A stretch of DNA of 9,568 bases from Opitutales bacterium UBA7389. Lineage in GTDB: Bacteria > Verrucomicrobiota > Verrucomicrobiia > Opitutales > Opitutaceae. The stretch spans positions 1 to 9,568 of the forward strand of contig DKNL01000094.1 in the NCBI GenBank assembly GCA_002474325.1. The letters are read 5' to 3'. The translations under genes were made by a program, and so were the position numbers. The notes below the pieces were generated by a model. The model was not told where the DNA came from. It worked only from the letters and a program-made list of their open reading frames with translations, and ran no database searches. How positions within the stretch are numbered: the stretch's first letter is position 1; each line of letters starts with the position of its first letter. Below are positions 1 to 6,710 of this stretch, one piece after another.

Positions 1-27
1 GGGCTCGACGATATCACTGAGCTCACA

Positions 28-222
28 TCAGGTTACACCTTCCTTTGGCTCGTCTTCTTCAGACTCGTCCTAGTCACCAGCCCACCCATCATCCTAAGAG
101 GCCTCATGATCGCTTTCTTTCTCAGGTTCCCCATCGGGTTTCTCCTGATCGGTATCCGGTTCTTCAGAAACGGGAGCCTCTTCATTTTCTGAATTCTCAC
201 CCGACGAATTGCTCTTGCCATT
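28..222 (-). pseudogene. Acidic in-frame tail beyond the stop of the 223-621 gene, interrupted by TAG codons
   Basis: Reading on in the same frame past the TAG at 225-223 gives 62 sense codons before a TGA at 30-28, interrupted by two further TAGs (96-94 and 72-70). About 25 of the 62 residues are Asp or Glu, with the rest mostly Ser, Pro, Gly, Asn and Lys; typical stretches are SEEPDTDQEKPDGEPEK and DESEEDEPKEG. The bias is confined to this frame and follows directly on the acidic C-terminus of the gene, so it looks like an ancestral acidic C-terminal extension cut off by nonsense mutations. All three TAGs sit where a GAG (Glu) would fit. Readthrough, assembly error, or a tail never translated are alternatives. 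The other long minus-strand frame here is Arg/Met/Lys-rich and is judged a shadow. Confidence 0.45.
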
Positions 223-621
223 CTAATCAACATCTAGAGCCAAATTGTCACCCTCGAGAGTGGTAACCTCATTCACCGCTTTCAGATCGTCCTTGAGAAA
301 TTCGAAAATCTTTCTGGCGATATCCGGAAGATCGTCCTCGACGGGCGATACTTGCACATACTCAAAACGCCTATCCGAATCCGGGATAGTCACGTTGTAG
401 ATCATACAATCGCCCTGCTCCTCTAGATAGACGGACTTGATTCCTACGATACCCCAAACGATCGCACCTGAAACAGTCGGATACAAATAGACATCGATCT
501 GCTTGCCACCGAGATCAATGAAGCGAGTAAACCGCATCTCGACGCGACCGCTCGCCTCTTCGAGGTATCGCGTAATATCTTTCTCAATCGCTTCCGCGAT
601 TTCTATGGCCGTGACCTTCAT
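223..621 (-). CDS. Hypothetical soluble protein, 132 aa, with acidic C-terminus
   Basis: I do not recognise the family. The ATG at 621-619 begins a 132-residue protein with an amphipathic N-terminal helix (about residues 4-23, ATAI-type alternation with EIAEAIEKDI), then alternating hydrophobic stretches that suggest beta strands (about 26-65 and 72-92), and a C-terminal helix around residues 98-116 (DIARKIFEFLKDDL). There is no signal peptide and no membrane segment, so a cytoplasmic alpha/beta fold is likely. No convincing Shine-Dalgarno lies upstream; GAGCG is the only purine-rich stretch. It lies 60 bp downstream of the small membrane-protein gene on the same strand and may share its transcript. 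The TAG stop is unusual because the same frame continues as an acidic tail, so the protein may be a truncated form of a longer ancestor. Confidence 0.7.
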   Translation of the reverse strand: MKVTAIEIAEAIEKDITRYLEEASGRVEMRFTRFIDLGGKQIDVYLYPTVSGAIVWGIVGIKSVYLEEQGDCMIYNVTIPDSDRRFEYVQVSPVEDDLPDIARKIFEFLKDDLKAVNEVTTLEGDNLALDVD

Positions 622-655
622 TTTCGCTCAATTAAGCCCTACTATTGTCCATTTC

Positions 656-708
656 TAATTAAGGAGAGCGAGAAATAGCCCTTAATTATCTCCACTCTTT
701 CGCTCTCC
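656..708 (-). repeat. Two overlapping inverted repeats at the junction of the two small genes
   Basis: Arms TAATTAAGG (656-664) and CCTTAATTA (680-688) are a perfect 9-bp inverted repeat with a 15-nt loop. Arms GGAGAGCGA (663-671) and TCGCTCTCC (700-708) are a second perfect 9-bp repeat with a 28-nt loop. They share bases 663-664, and the first encloses half of the second, so in the minus-strand transcript the two hairpins could not form fully together. The structure spans the TAA stop (684-682) and the last codons of the membrane-protein gene. No T-run follows, so it is not a canonical intrinsic terminator; mRNA processing or partial attenuation between the two genes is possible. Confidence 0.4.
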
Positions 709-1059
709 ACTAGCGATCTCCCGAACAATCTCCGCTGATAGATCCACGATATCCAAACCTGAAATATCCGTAGCCTGCTTCGGTCTGCCATGGATGCCAT
801 AGGCGGCATTCAGAAAACCAATCAATACCAGCCCCATGGAAACAGCCATGTTTCCAACCATGTATTGAACCCACATCCCGAATACAAAAAGCAATGCCCC
901 CAAAACGACGTAAACTCCCTGAAGAGCCGGGGAAAACGTTTTGATTCTTAGCTTCTTGATGTCGTCGGGCTCTATTTTCGTGCCCTTTTGGCTAATACGC
1001 TGTTGGGAAAGCTCAACGCCTGCCTTAATAACGCGTTTCTCGATGTAGGACCTAGGCAT
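682..1059 (-). CDS. Small hypothetical membrane protein with a two-helix hairpin, 125 aa
   Basis: The protein starts at the ATG 1059-1057 and ends at a TAA. The N-terminal 40 residues are charged and basic-rich. Two hydrophobic segments follow, at about residues 47-66 (GVYVVLGALLFVFGMWV) and 70-88 (MAVSMGLVLIGFLNAAYG), joined by a very short turn. This predicts a membrane hairpin with both ends on the same, probably cytoplasmic, side. The C-terminal 35 residues are polar with a short amphipathic stretch (DIVDLSAEIVREIASG). I do not recognise a family and see no catalytic motif. It lies 85 bp downstream of the nucleoside transporter gene and 60 bp upstream of the next small gene, all on the minus strand, so the three could be co-transcribed, though the gaps are larger than in a tight operon. 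Confidence 0.7.
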   Translation of the reverse strand: MPRSYIEKRVIKAGVELSQQRISQKGTKIEPDDIKKLRIKTFSPALQGVYVVLGALLFVFGMWVQYMVGNMAVSMGLVLIGFLNAAYGIHGRPKQATDISGLDIVDLSAEIVREIASGERKSGDN

Positions 1060-1144
1060 AGACCGAATTCAAACGCCAGTAATCCGCAAGTCAATCGATC
1101 CCTTGCGAGAAAAGGATCATCTGCAACTCCATCGATCGGCAGAC

Positions 1145-2443
1145 TTACGTCATCAAAGCCGACGCGATAATCGCCGTCATATAGCAAGCCACCATACCGC
1201 CGAACAGCGACCGCAAACCGAGCTTCAGCAAGTTAGGGCGCTGTGAAGGTTCGAGAGTGCTGATCCCGCCGATTTGAATTCCCACTGACGTCAGGTTGGC
1301 GAAGCCGCAAAGGGCATAGGTCGCTATAACGGCAGACCTGGAATCACTGAAGACTCCCGATGCCTGAAACTCCGCCAAATTGAGGTAGGAAATGAATTCA
1401 TTGAGAACCAACCGTTCGCCAAGCAATTGGCCGACAATCAGACAATCTTCCCATGCCACCCCTATAAGCCAGGCAAATGGAGTGCTGGCTACTCCCAGCA
1501 GAAAGGAAAAGTTGAAAGCTTCGAATCGACCATCCGTGACGCTTACCACCCAGCTGTTCAAGCCACTCCATTCTCCAACTCCCGTCGAAACCATCCAATT
1601 GAGCAGATAAACTAATCCCGTAAAGGCGAGGAGCATACCACCGACATTTAAGGCTAGCTTGATGCCATCGGTAGTCCCGCGGGTCGCGGCATCAAGCAAT
1701 CCCCCCGAAGCAGCATCAAAGGGAAAAGCCAGATTGGCATCAAGCGATTCCACCTGAGGGACGAGCATCTTCGATACCACCATAGCCGCCGGGGCACTCA
1801 GCAAAGATGCCGTCAGTAGATGCTGCCCAAAAGCGATTGTTTCCGTATCGGATCCGCCCCCTAGTACATTCATGTACACAGCGAGGACGCCACCAGCTAT
1901 CGTCGCCATGCCACCAGTCATCAAAGCCATGACTTCCGAGCGATTCATTGACTTTAAATAAGGCTTGATAACCAAAGGTGCCTCTGTCTGCCCAATAAAG
2001 ACATTGGCAGCCGCAGCCAAGCTCTCCGCTCCGGACAGCCTCATACTTCGATTCAGCAGCCAAGCGAATACGAATACGATGAGCGATAGAACTCTTAAGT
2101 AGTAAAGAATCGCCGACAAAGCGGAGAAAAAGATGATGGTAGGCAAAACGTTGAATGCGAATCCGAACGCTCCGGTCCCATCACTTGCCAATTGTCCAAA
2201 CACGAAGGCCGCCGAACTGTTGCTAAAACCGACTAACTTGCTGAAGAACCAGGAAACCGACCGAGTCGCTTCATGGAAAAACGGGACCCGAAGTATCAGT
2301 ATTGCCAAGACGATTTGCAGAGCCAAGCCATAACCCACGAGCGACCAGCGAATCCGGTCGCGACGCTCGCTAATTCCGTAGCAAAGCAGTATCAAAGCGC
2401 TCAGACCGAAAGCAGCTCGAATCACTGGGATCCAATCGTACAT
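1145..2443 (-). CDS. nupC: Concentrative nucleoside transporter (CNT/NupC family)
   Basis: An inner-membrane cation-coupled nucleoside importer of 432 residues, close to the usual 400-425 of bacterial CNTs. It shows the family hallmarks: GQTEAPL at residues 151-157 (the Gln-Thr-Glu of the nucleoside site in helical hairpin 1), GVAWED around 328-333, GERLVLNEF at 342-350 matching the CNT signature (G/A)XKX3NEF with Lys replaced by Arg, and CGFANLTSVGI from about 379, whose Asn383 and Ser386 keep the N-X-X-S spacing of the substrate site. Hydrophobic segments run through the whole protein. The ATG at 2443-2441 is chosen because the protein begins there with a membrane helix (VIRAAFGLSALILLCYG); the open frame extends up to a TTG at 2629, but those 62 extra residues are polar and unlike CNT N-termini. 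Substrate range (pyrimidine or purine; H+ or Na+) cannot be read from the sequence, so the symbol marks the family. Confidence 0.92.
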   Translation of the reverse strand: MYDWIPVIRAAFGLSALILLCYGISERRDRIRWSLVGYGLALQIVLAILILRVPFFHEATRSVSWFFSKLVGFSNSSAAFVFGQLASDGTGAFGFAFNVLPTIIFFSALSAILYYLRVLSLIVFVFAWLLNRSMRLSGAESLAAAANVFIGQTEAPLVIKPYLKSMNRSEVMALMTGGMATIAGGVLAVYMNVLGGGSDTETIAFGQHLLTASLLSAPAAMVVSKMLVPQVESLDANLAFPFDAASGGLLDAATRGTTDGIKLALNVGGMLLAFTGLVYLLNWMVSTGVGEWSGLNSWVVSVTDGRFEAFNFSFLLGVASTPFAWLIGVAWEDCLIVGQLLGERLVLNEFISYLNLAEFQASGVFSDSRSAVIATYALCGFANLTSVGIQIGGISTLEPSQRPNLLKLGLRSLFGGMVACYMTAIIASALMT

Positions 2444-2445
2444 TT

Positions 2446-2604
2446 CTATCGGATATGAACCAGAACCAACGGAAAGTCTAGAACCGATCCCGCATTGGGT
2501 GGAGCCCCTTGAATAGGCGAAGCAATTAGGATACCTCCAATAGCCTCCATAATCCTGGTTATGGGACGTTTCAAAACTCGAGCGTCGATATCCAAATTGG
2601 TCAC
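2446..2604 (-). CDS. Possible short leader ORF ending 2 bp before the nucleoside transporter
   Basis: A reading frame in the transporter's 5' region runs from a GTG at 2604-2602 to a TAG at 2448-2446, leaving only two bases before the nupC-like ATG. That spacing is typical of translational coupling. It would encode 52 residues, or 34 if the internal ATG at 2550 is used; the latter is preceded by AGGA, but only two bases away. The peptide contains a mildly hydrophobic, structured-looking piece (MEAIGGILIASPIQGAPP) and ends VLVHIR. I recognise no family. It could be a leader peptide, a remnant of an older gene, or chance open frame. It competes with the N-terminal extension frame of the transporter over the same bases; neither has proof. 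Confidence 0.22.
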   Translation of the reverse strand: MTNLDIDARVLKRPITRIMEAIGGILIASPIQGAPPNAGSVLDFPLVLVHIR

Positions 2605-2627
2605 AGTAAATCGCCCAATTCGTATCC

Positions 2628-2643
2628 AAATGTTTTCACATTT
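2628..2643. promoter_or_regulatory. Candidate operator: 16-bp dyad AAATGT-TTTC-ACATTT
   Basis: Perfect 6-bp arms AAATGT and ACATTT are separated by TTTC, giving the size and symmetry of a site for a dimeric helix-turn-helix repressor. On the minus strand it overlaps a -10-like TAAAAT (2645-2640) about 200 bp upstream of the nucleoside transporter ATG and about 30 bp upstream of the possible leader ORF's GTG. A regulator bound here could block transcription of the transporter. The regulator is unknown, and short AT-rich dyads occur by chance. Confidence 0.3.
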
Positions 2644-2851
2644 TAACCTACAACGAAATAGACGCTACAGGCCGCGAACCGAGTCGGCTTTTCGCAATTT
2701 AATGCTTGAATTCGCATGGACTGAACAACTTACCTCAATTCACTTCTGCGAAAGGTCTCAGAAGGTTGTTTCGAAATCGTGAATTCGCTCTTGCACTCCA
2801 TCAACATCTTGCGGTTTCCCGATTCTCCTTTTTCTAGAGTTTCTTTAAAGC

Positions 2852-4423
2852 GTGAGCTCAACCAATCGCAACATGCAGAAACCTATCTTCAACTGGCTGG
2901 ATCATAGAGCATCAGGCATTCTCCTTCATCCGACTTCGCTTCCTGGCGACTATGGCATTGGCACCCTTAATGATCATTGCCTGGAGTTCATCAACTTTCT
3001 TTCCGATGCCGGCTTCACCTACTGGCAAGTTTGCCCTCTTGGCCCTACCGGGTTTGGAGACTCGCCCTACCAATCCTTTTCATCCTTTGCCGGCAACCCG
3101 TACCTCATCTCCCTTAAAGCTATTAGCGACCTTGGGCTATTGGACCCAGCGATCCTCGATGACCTTTCCAGTTTGCCGAGATCGCTCGTCGACTACGGGG
3201 CTCTGTTCAATGCCAAGTGGCCCATACTAAATGCAATCTTTAATACCTATATCAAAAATCCCTCCATCGAGCTGCCCTATGGCGACTTTGACGAGTTCTG
3301 CAGCCAAGAGGCTTCCTGGCTCGAACCCTTTGCCTTTTTCCAAGCTCTAAAAAGTCGCTTCAAAGGGGCTCCCTGGCACCAGTGGCCCGCGAAATACAGG
3401 GACTACGACAAGGCCATAAAAGCTCGCACAACTAAAAAACTGGGCTATGAGATCGAAGCCCAGAAATTCTACCAATACCTGTTTTTCGGCCAATGGAGAC
3501 ACGTTCGTGGCCATGCCGCCTCAAAGGGCATTCGTATCATCGGAGATATACCTATCTTCGTAGCTTTGGATTCAGCGGATGTCTGGCGGAATCAGAGCAA
3601 CTTTCAAATCGACGCAAAAACGTCTGATCCCATCGCAGTCGCTGGTTGCCCACCAGACTACTTCTCCGAAGATGGACAATACTGGGGCAATCCACTCTAC
3701 GATTGGCAGGCCCACGAGAACGACAGCTATTCCTGGTGGATAGAACGTCTCAAAGCTAACTTTAGAATGCACGATGTCGTGCGTATCGATCACTTTAGAG
3801 GATTCGATTCGTATTGGAGTATCCCATACGGATCCGATACCGCTCGCGAAGGTGAATGGGTAGACGGCCCAGGGATTGGTTTCTTTAATAAGGTGAGAAA
3901 GGAAATCCCAGATTGCCAATTGATCGCCGAAGATCTCGGCGAACTTACCCCCAACGTTCGATCACTCCGGGAAGCCACCGGTTTGCCTGGTATGTCAATT
4001 ATGCAATTCGCTTTCAGCGGCGATGGAGACAATCTCTATTTGCCACACAATGTACTCCCAAATACAGTATTGTATCCCGGAACCCATGACAATGATACCA
4101 GTATTGGCTGGTACCGTTCCGCCGACGAAATAACTCGCGACCATGTTCGCCGTTATCTGGATGTTAGCGGAGAAAACATTGGTTGGGATTTCATTAGAGC
4201 CGCCTACAAATCGGTGGCGAAATTGGCGATCATTCCTCTGCAAGACCTCATGAGCCTGGATAGCGAAGCCCGCTTCAATTCACCAGGACAAGCCATGGGC
4301 AATTGGCAATGGCGTTACCAACCAGAGCAGCTACGCTCTCTCTACGGCGAAACTACCCAATACCTGAAAAGTCTCGCTGAACTATACTATCGAAAAGGGA
4401 AACCTGACGTTGTGAAGAGCTGA
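2852..4423 (+). CDS. malQ: 4-alpha-glucanotransferase (amylomaltase, GH77)
   Basis: Cytoplasmic enzyme that moves alpha-1,4-glucan segments between maltodextrins and releases glucose; it serves glycogen or maltodextrin turnover. At 523 residues it matches the common 500-residue bacterial/plant DPE1-like form, without the N-terminal extension of E. coli MalQ. Visible GH77 motifs are GILLHPTSLPGDYGIG (22-37), GFGDSPYQSFSSFAGNPY (67-84), GDIPIFVALDSADVW (231-245) and VAGCPPDYFSEDGQYWGNP (263-281). The nucleophile is Asp313 in RIDHFRG, the acid/base Glu360 in AEDLG, and the third carboxylate Asp413 in THDND. The frame begins at a GTG (2852); an ATG at 2873 (residue 8) is an alternative, and neither has a clear Shine-Dalgarno. 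It is transcribed alone, divergently from the nucleoside transporter and convergently with oleB. Confidence 0.96.
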   Translation: MSSTNRNMQKPIFNWLDHRASGILLHPTSLPGDYGIGTLNDHCLEFINFLSDAGFTYWQVCPLGPTGFGDSPYQSFSSFAGNPYLISLKAISDLGLLDPAILDDLSSLPRSLVDYGALFNAKWPILNAIFNTYIKNPSIELPYGDFDEFCSQEASWLEPFAFFQALKSRFKGAPWHQWPAKYRDYDKAIKARTTKKLGYEIEAQKFYQYLFFGQWRHVRGHAASKGIRIIGDIPIFVALDSADVWRNQSNFQIDAKTSDPIAVAGCPPDYFSEDGQYWGNPLYDWQAHENDSYSWWIERLKANFRMHDVVRIDHFRGFDSYWSIPYGSDTAREGEWVDGPGIGFFNKVRKEIPDCQLIAEDLGELTPNVRSLREATGLPGMSIMQFAFSGDGDNLYLPHNVLPNTVLYPGTHDNDTSIGWYRSADEITRDHVRRYLDVSGENIGWDFIRAAYKSVAKLAIIPLQDLMSLDSEARFNSPGQAMGNWQWRYQPEQLRSLYGETTQYLKSLAELYYRKGKPDVVKS

Positions 4424-4587
4424 AACCAACAAAGGTGGCGGCCATCGATTGATTAAGTCGTTTTGCGAGATTCAGGTGTTTGTGGATTAATTCCCCCGGT
4501 ATTGGTAGGAATAACCATTTAAGCTACGAAATGCAACGTATCCAGCACTTCATTATGGGCAAACTACCCTAGTAACGAGGGACGCCT
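4424..4587. other. Convergent intergenic region malQ / oleB
   Basis: These 164 bases separate the ends of malQ and oleB, so terminators for both directions are expected. I found no strong GC-rich hairpin followed by a T-run. The best dyads are very short (GGGCAAACTACCC at 4558-4570 and a GGTATT/AATAACC pair around 4499-4517). No reading frame of note and no OleC- or OleD-like sequence is present. Confidence 0.5.
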
Positions 4588-5511
4588 CTACACCAGCTTA
4601 TTACCCGAAATTCCATCCGCGTCGTACGACAGGAATTTCTCGATAGCCGAGCAGACCTTTTCACTTTCGTCATCCAGTATATAATGGCCTGCTTCCGCAT
4701 AATGGACCGCCGTTGCTTGAGGGAGAAATCGTTTCCAGCGATCCATGAAATGATTCGTAAAGCAAAAGTCCTTCCCACCCCAGAACAGGGCCACCGGTTT
4801 TTCTCGCAACTGCAGAAGCCCATTCTCGATTTCCAGCAATCGATCGAAGCTCGGGTGAGATACATGCATGGGTATGTCTTTGACAAACTCATACACCGCT
4901 CTCCGATTCGTCCAGCTGTTATAAGGATACAGATATGCGTCCCTTGTTGCATCGTCTAGAGGCTTACAAGATACAGCCATCCTCGTCGCAGACAGAGCAA
5001 AGCCGTTGAACCCTTGCACTATCAATTTACCCAGCAAAGGCGCTCGGCAGAGGGAAATTCTCCTCGGAATTCTAGAGTCCACAAAAGCCGCTGTATTGAG
5101 TACTGCGAGACGTCTAAGGCTCTTAAGGCGCGACAAAGCCATGCCGATTCCGATAGCTCCTCCCCAATCGTGCACAACCAAATCGAATCGCTCTAATCCC
5201 AAGCCATCCACGAAATCCTCCAAGTCTCGAATTCTCTGATCGAGCTTGAAGCAATAAGCACCCTTGGGCTTGTCCGACAAGCCGCATCCAATATGGTCCG
5301 GAGCAATACAGCGAAAGCCCGGACGCAAAGTCTTGATCAGTTCGCGATAGAAAAAGGACCAAGTCGGATTTCCATGGATCATGAGAACCGGATGCCCCTC
5401 ACCCTTGTCGACGTAGCTCATTTCATATCCACATGAAAGGCGAATCCGATTCTGCTGGAATGGGTAGAGATCGGAAATCGCCGTAGGTAAACTAATCGTT
5501 TCGCTCGACAT
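4588..5511 (-). CDS. oleB: OleB-type alpha/beta hydrolase (beta-lactone decarboxylase; haloalkane dehalogenase-like)
   Basis: A 307-residue alpha/beta-hydrolase. The oxyanion region is HGNPTWSFFYR (46-56), the nucleophile is Asp115 in VVHDWGGAIG, a further acidic residue is Asp248 in GGKD, and the catalytic His is 276 in AEAGHY. An Asp rather than Ser nucleophile with HGNPTWSF places it in the haloalkane dehalogenase/OleB group. The cap stretch VQGFNGFALSATRMAV (165-180) resembles OleB proteins, and the preceding gene is a clear OleA. In the Ole pathway OleB releases CO2 from a cis-beta-lactone to give a cis-olefin, the last step of head-to-head hydrocarbon synthesis. The ATG (5511-5509) lies 9 bp after the oleA stop, so the two are surely co-transcribed. 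Downstream, where oleC and oleD often follow, there is only a convergent malQ. A true dehalogenase is a less likely alternative. Confidence 0.85.
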   Translation of the reverse strand: MSSETISLPTAISDLYPFQQNRIRLSCGYEMSYVDKGEGHPVLMIHGNPTWSFFYRELIKTLRPGFRCIAPDHIGCGLSDKPKGAYCFKLDQRIRDLEDFVDGLGLERFDLVVHDWGGAIGIGMALSRLKSLRRLAVLNTAAFVDSRIPRRISLCRAPLLGKLIVQGFNGFALSATRMAVSCKPLDDATRDAYLYPYNSWTNRRAVYEFVKDIPMHVSHPSFDRLLEIENGLLQLREKPVALFWGGKDFCFTNHFMDRWKRFLPQATAVHYAEAGHYILDDESEKVCSAIEKFLSYDADGISGNKLV

Positions 5512-5520
5512 TATCTGCGT

Positions 5521-6555
5521 CTACCATTCGACCCCCAGCATCAGGCAATTGAGACCGCTGCCGATTCCCAGCAATCCCACTTTATCCCCCTTGTTGATAA
5601 AGCCGTCCGCAGCCGCCTTTGCCAACGTCAAGGGCAAGGCAGCCGAACCGGTATTGCCGTATTCAGCAAAGGTAGAGTAATCGCGATCCGTATCCAAACC
5701 TAGCGTCTCGAAAAGAAGTTTCTGATGGGCGCTACCAACCTGATGGCAAACCACGCGATCCACCGTCTTGGTTTTCCAATTCAGCTCGCTCCGAAAAAGT
5801 TCCCAAGTTCGCTCAGCCAGATTGACGCCCGCGTACAGCATTTCCTCAGAATCGGTCTGCATTTCGTAGCCAAGCCCCTCCGCATTAGAGTCTCCTTGGC
5901 AAAGGTCATTATTTGTCGTATCCGCCAAATAAGCGCCGCCTAACAACCGGTGTCCTGACGGCGACATGGACTCATGGCAAACGACAGCCGCCACTGCTCC
6001 CGCCCCTATTGTCAAATTCGCGAAATACGGCTTGATCGTCTTTCGATCAAAATCCCCTTCAAGCAGAAGCTGGATCGTTCGCTCGAGCAAGGGTCTGCCA
6101 TTTTCCCCGGACACAACAATGCCCGATCGGACTTGGCCCGAATCGATCATAGCTGAGAGAATCGTCAGGGAATTCAAGAAGCCTAGGCAGGCGTTAGAAA
6201 CGTCGAATACCTGAGTCTTAGGGCTTAATCCCATAAGCCGATGGGCGAACGAAGCTGACGCGGGTTCGAGCATGTCCCGACTAACCGAACAATGAATACA
6301 CACTTCGATCGCCTCCGCGGCAATACCACTTCGCTTAAGGGCTTCCCTACCGGCTTCCGCACTGGCTTCGGACGGGCGAATCAGATGATCCCAAAACCGC
6401 CTTTCACGAATTCCAGTCATCAGCCTTAAACGGCCTTCGGGTAGACGGAGCCGTTCGTAAAGTGGTCCCAGTTTCTTCTCGATATACTCGCTAGACCAAA
6501 CAGACGGCGGCGAAACATAGGCTATAGAATCGATAACTGTAGATTGGATACGCAC
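5521..6555 (-). CDS. oleA: OleA-type thiolase, head-to-head acyl condensing enzyme (KAS III family)
   Basis: A 344-residue FabH-like thiolase, the size of characterised OleA. OleA condenses two long acyl-CoA (or acyl-thioester) chains non-decarboxylatively to a beta-keto acid, which either loses CO2 to a ketone or goes on to olefin. Cys123 lies in DVSNACLGFLN, His271 in VVCHQVGSAH and Asn301 in EYGNTGSAALP. Most telling is Glu97 in SVSRDMLEPASAS: SVSRDxLEP with this catalytic Glu is an OleA hallmark that decarboxylating FabH lacks. The C-terminus LLGIGSGLNCLMLGVEW is also OleA-like, and residues 21-58 (EYIEKKLGPLYERL, GIRERRFWD) align with OleA N-termini. The start is a GTG (6555-6553); no ATG lies between it and the upstream in-frame stop. 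A 155-bp gap separates it from the enoyl-reductase gene, so it may have its own promoter. Confidence 0.92.
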   Translation of the reverse strand: MRIQSTVIDSIAYVSPPSVWSSEYIEKKLGPLYERLRLPEGRLRLMTGIRERRFWDHLIRPSEASAEAGREALKRSGIAAEAIEVCIHCSVSRDMLEPASASFAHRLMGLSPKTQVFDVSNACLGFLNSLTILSAMIDSGQVRSGIVVSGENGRPLLERTIQLLLEGDFDRKTIKPYFANLTIGAGAVAAVVCHESMSPSGHRLLGGAYLADTTNNDLCQGDSNAEGLGYEMQTDSEEMLYAGVNLAERTWELFRSELNWKTKTVDRVVCHQVGSAHQKLLFETLGLDTDRDYSTFAEYGNTGSAALPLTLAKAAADGFINKGDKVGLLGIGSGLNCLMLGVEW

Positions 6556-6710
6556 GCTGCCAAATGAGTAAGTAAGAATGCAGAATTGAGAAGTTTAGCC
6601 TAAGGTAGCGGGCGATCTGCGAGCCCCCACGAAGTCAATTCTCGTTTGGGCGCCATCTGCCAAATTCAGCGGCGAATCAAGCTTCGAGATGTATTCCCGG
6701 CTATTCACTC
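6556..6710 (-). other. 155-bp gap between enoyl reductase and oleA, possible internal promoter
   Basis: This gap is much longer than the others in the cluster (9-27 bp). A 9-bp direct repeat CTGCCAAAT occurs at 6557-6565 and 6657-6665, exactly 100 bp apart; the first copy lies just before the oleA GTG. A TTGACT on the minus strand (6639-6634) resembles a -35, but no matching -10 sits 16-18 bp downstream. No open frame of interest and no hairpin-plus-T-run terminator is present. Confidence 0.4.

Larger units (their letters stand above)
2444..2851. other. Divergent intergenic region between nupC-like gene and malQ (408 bp)
   Basis: This is the only gene-free stretch longer than 300 bp apart from the possible leader ORF inside it. 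It must carry the promoters of both divergent genes. Visible elements are a 16-bp dyad at 2628-2643, a -10-like TAAAAT on the minus strand (2645-2640) without a good -35, and a 9-bp direct repeat TGAATTCGC at 2707-2715 and 2780-2788. The 60 bases just before malQ are pyrimidine-rich (TCTCCTTTTTCTAGAG). I see no convincing sigma-70 promoter for malQ, no tRNA and no riboswitch-like structure. The plus-strand frame at 2561-2782 is Arg/Phe/Ser-rich with no family resemblance and is judged non-coding. Confidence 0.6.

Noticed and set aside
28..225. Genome-wide recoding of TAG as a sense codon
   Set aside because: oleA, oleB and fabZ end at TAG exactly where their families end, so TAG acts as a stop here.
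33..233. Minus-strand 66-aa open frame rich in Arg, Met and Lys
   Set aside because: It is the shifted reading of the acidic tail region; its composition is what GA-rich acidic codons give out of frame, and it resembles no family.
2444..2629. N-terminal extension of the nucleoside transporter from a TTG at 2629
   Set aside because: The 62 extra residues are polar and unlike CNT N-termini; the ATG at 2443 starts directly before the first membrane helix and gives a normal family length.
3572..3919. Minus-strand 115-aa open frame inside malQ
   Set aside because: It is antisense to the GH77 catalytic motifs, so it is a shadow.
4424..4587. Intrinsic terminator between malQ and oleB
   Set aside because: Only 3-6 bp imperfect dyads without a T-run are present on either strand.
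4588..5511. Haloalkane dehalogenase as the main call for the alpha/beta hydrolase
   Set aside because: The motifs allow it, but direct pairing with an OleA gene 9 bp away and the OleB-like cap segment favour OleB.
5521..6555. FabH (initiating ketoacyl-ACP synthase III) as the call for the thiolase
   Set aside because: The SVSRDxLEP glutamate and GIGSGLNC ending are OleA features, and oleB follows.
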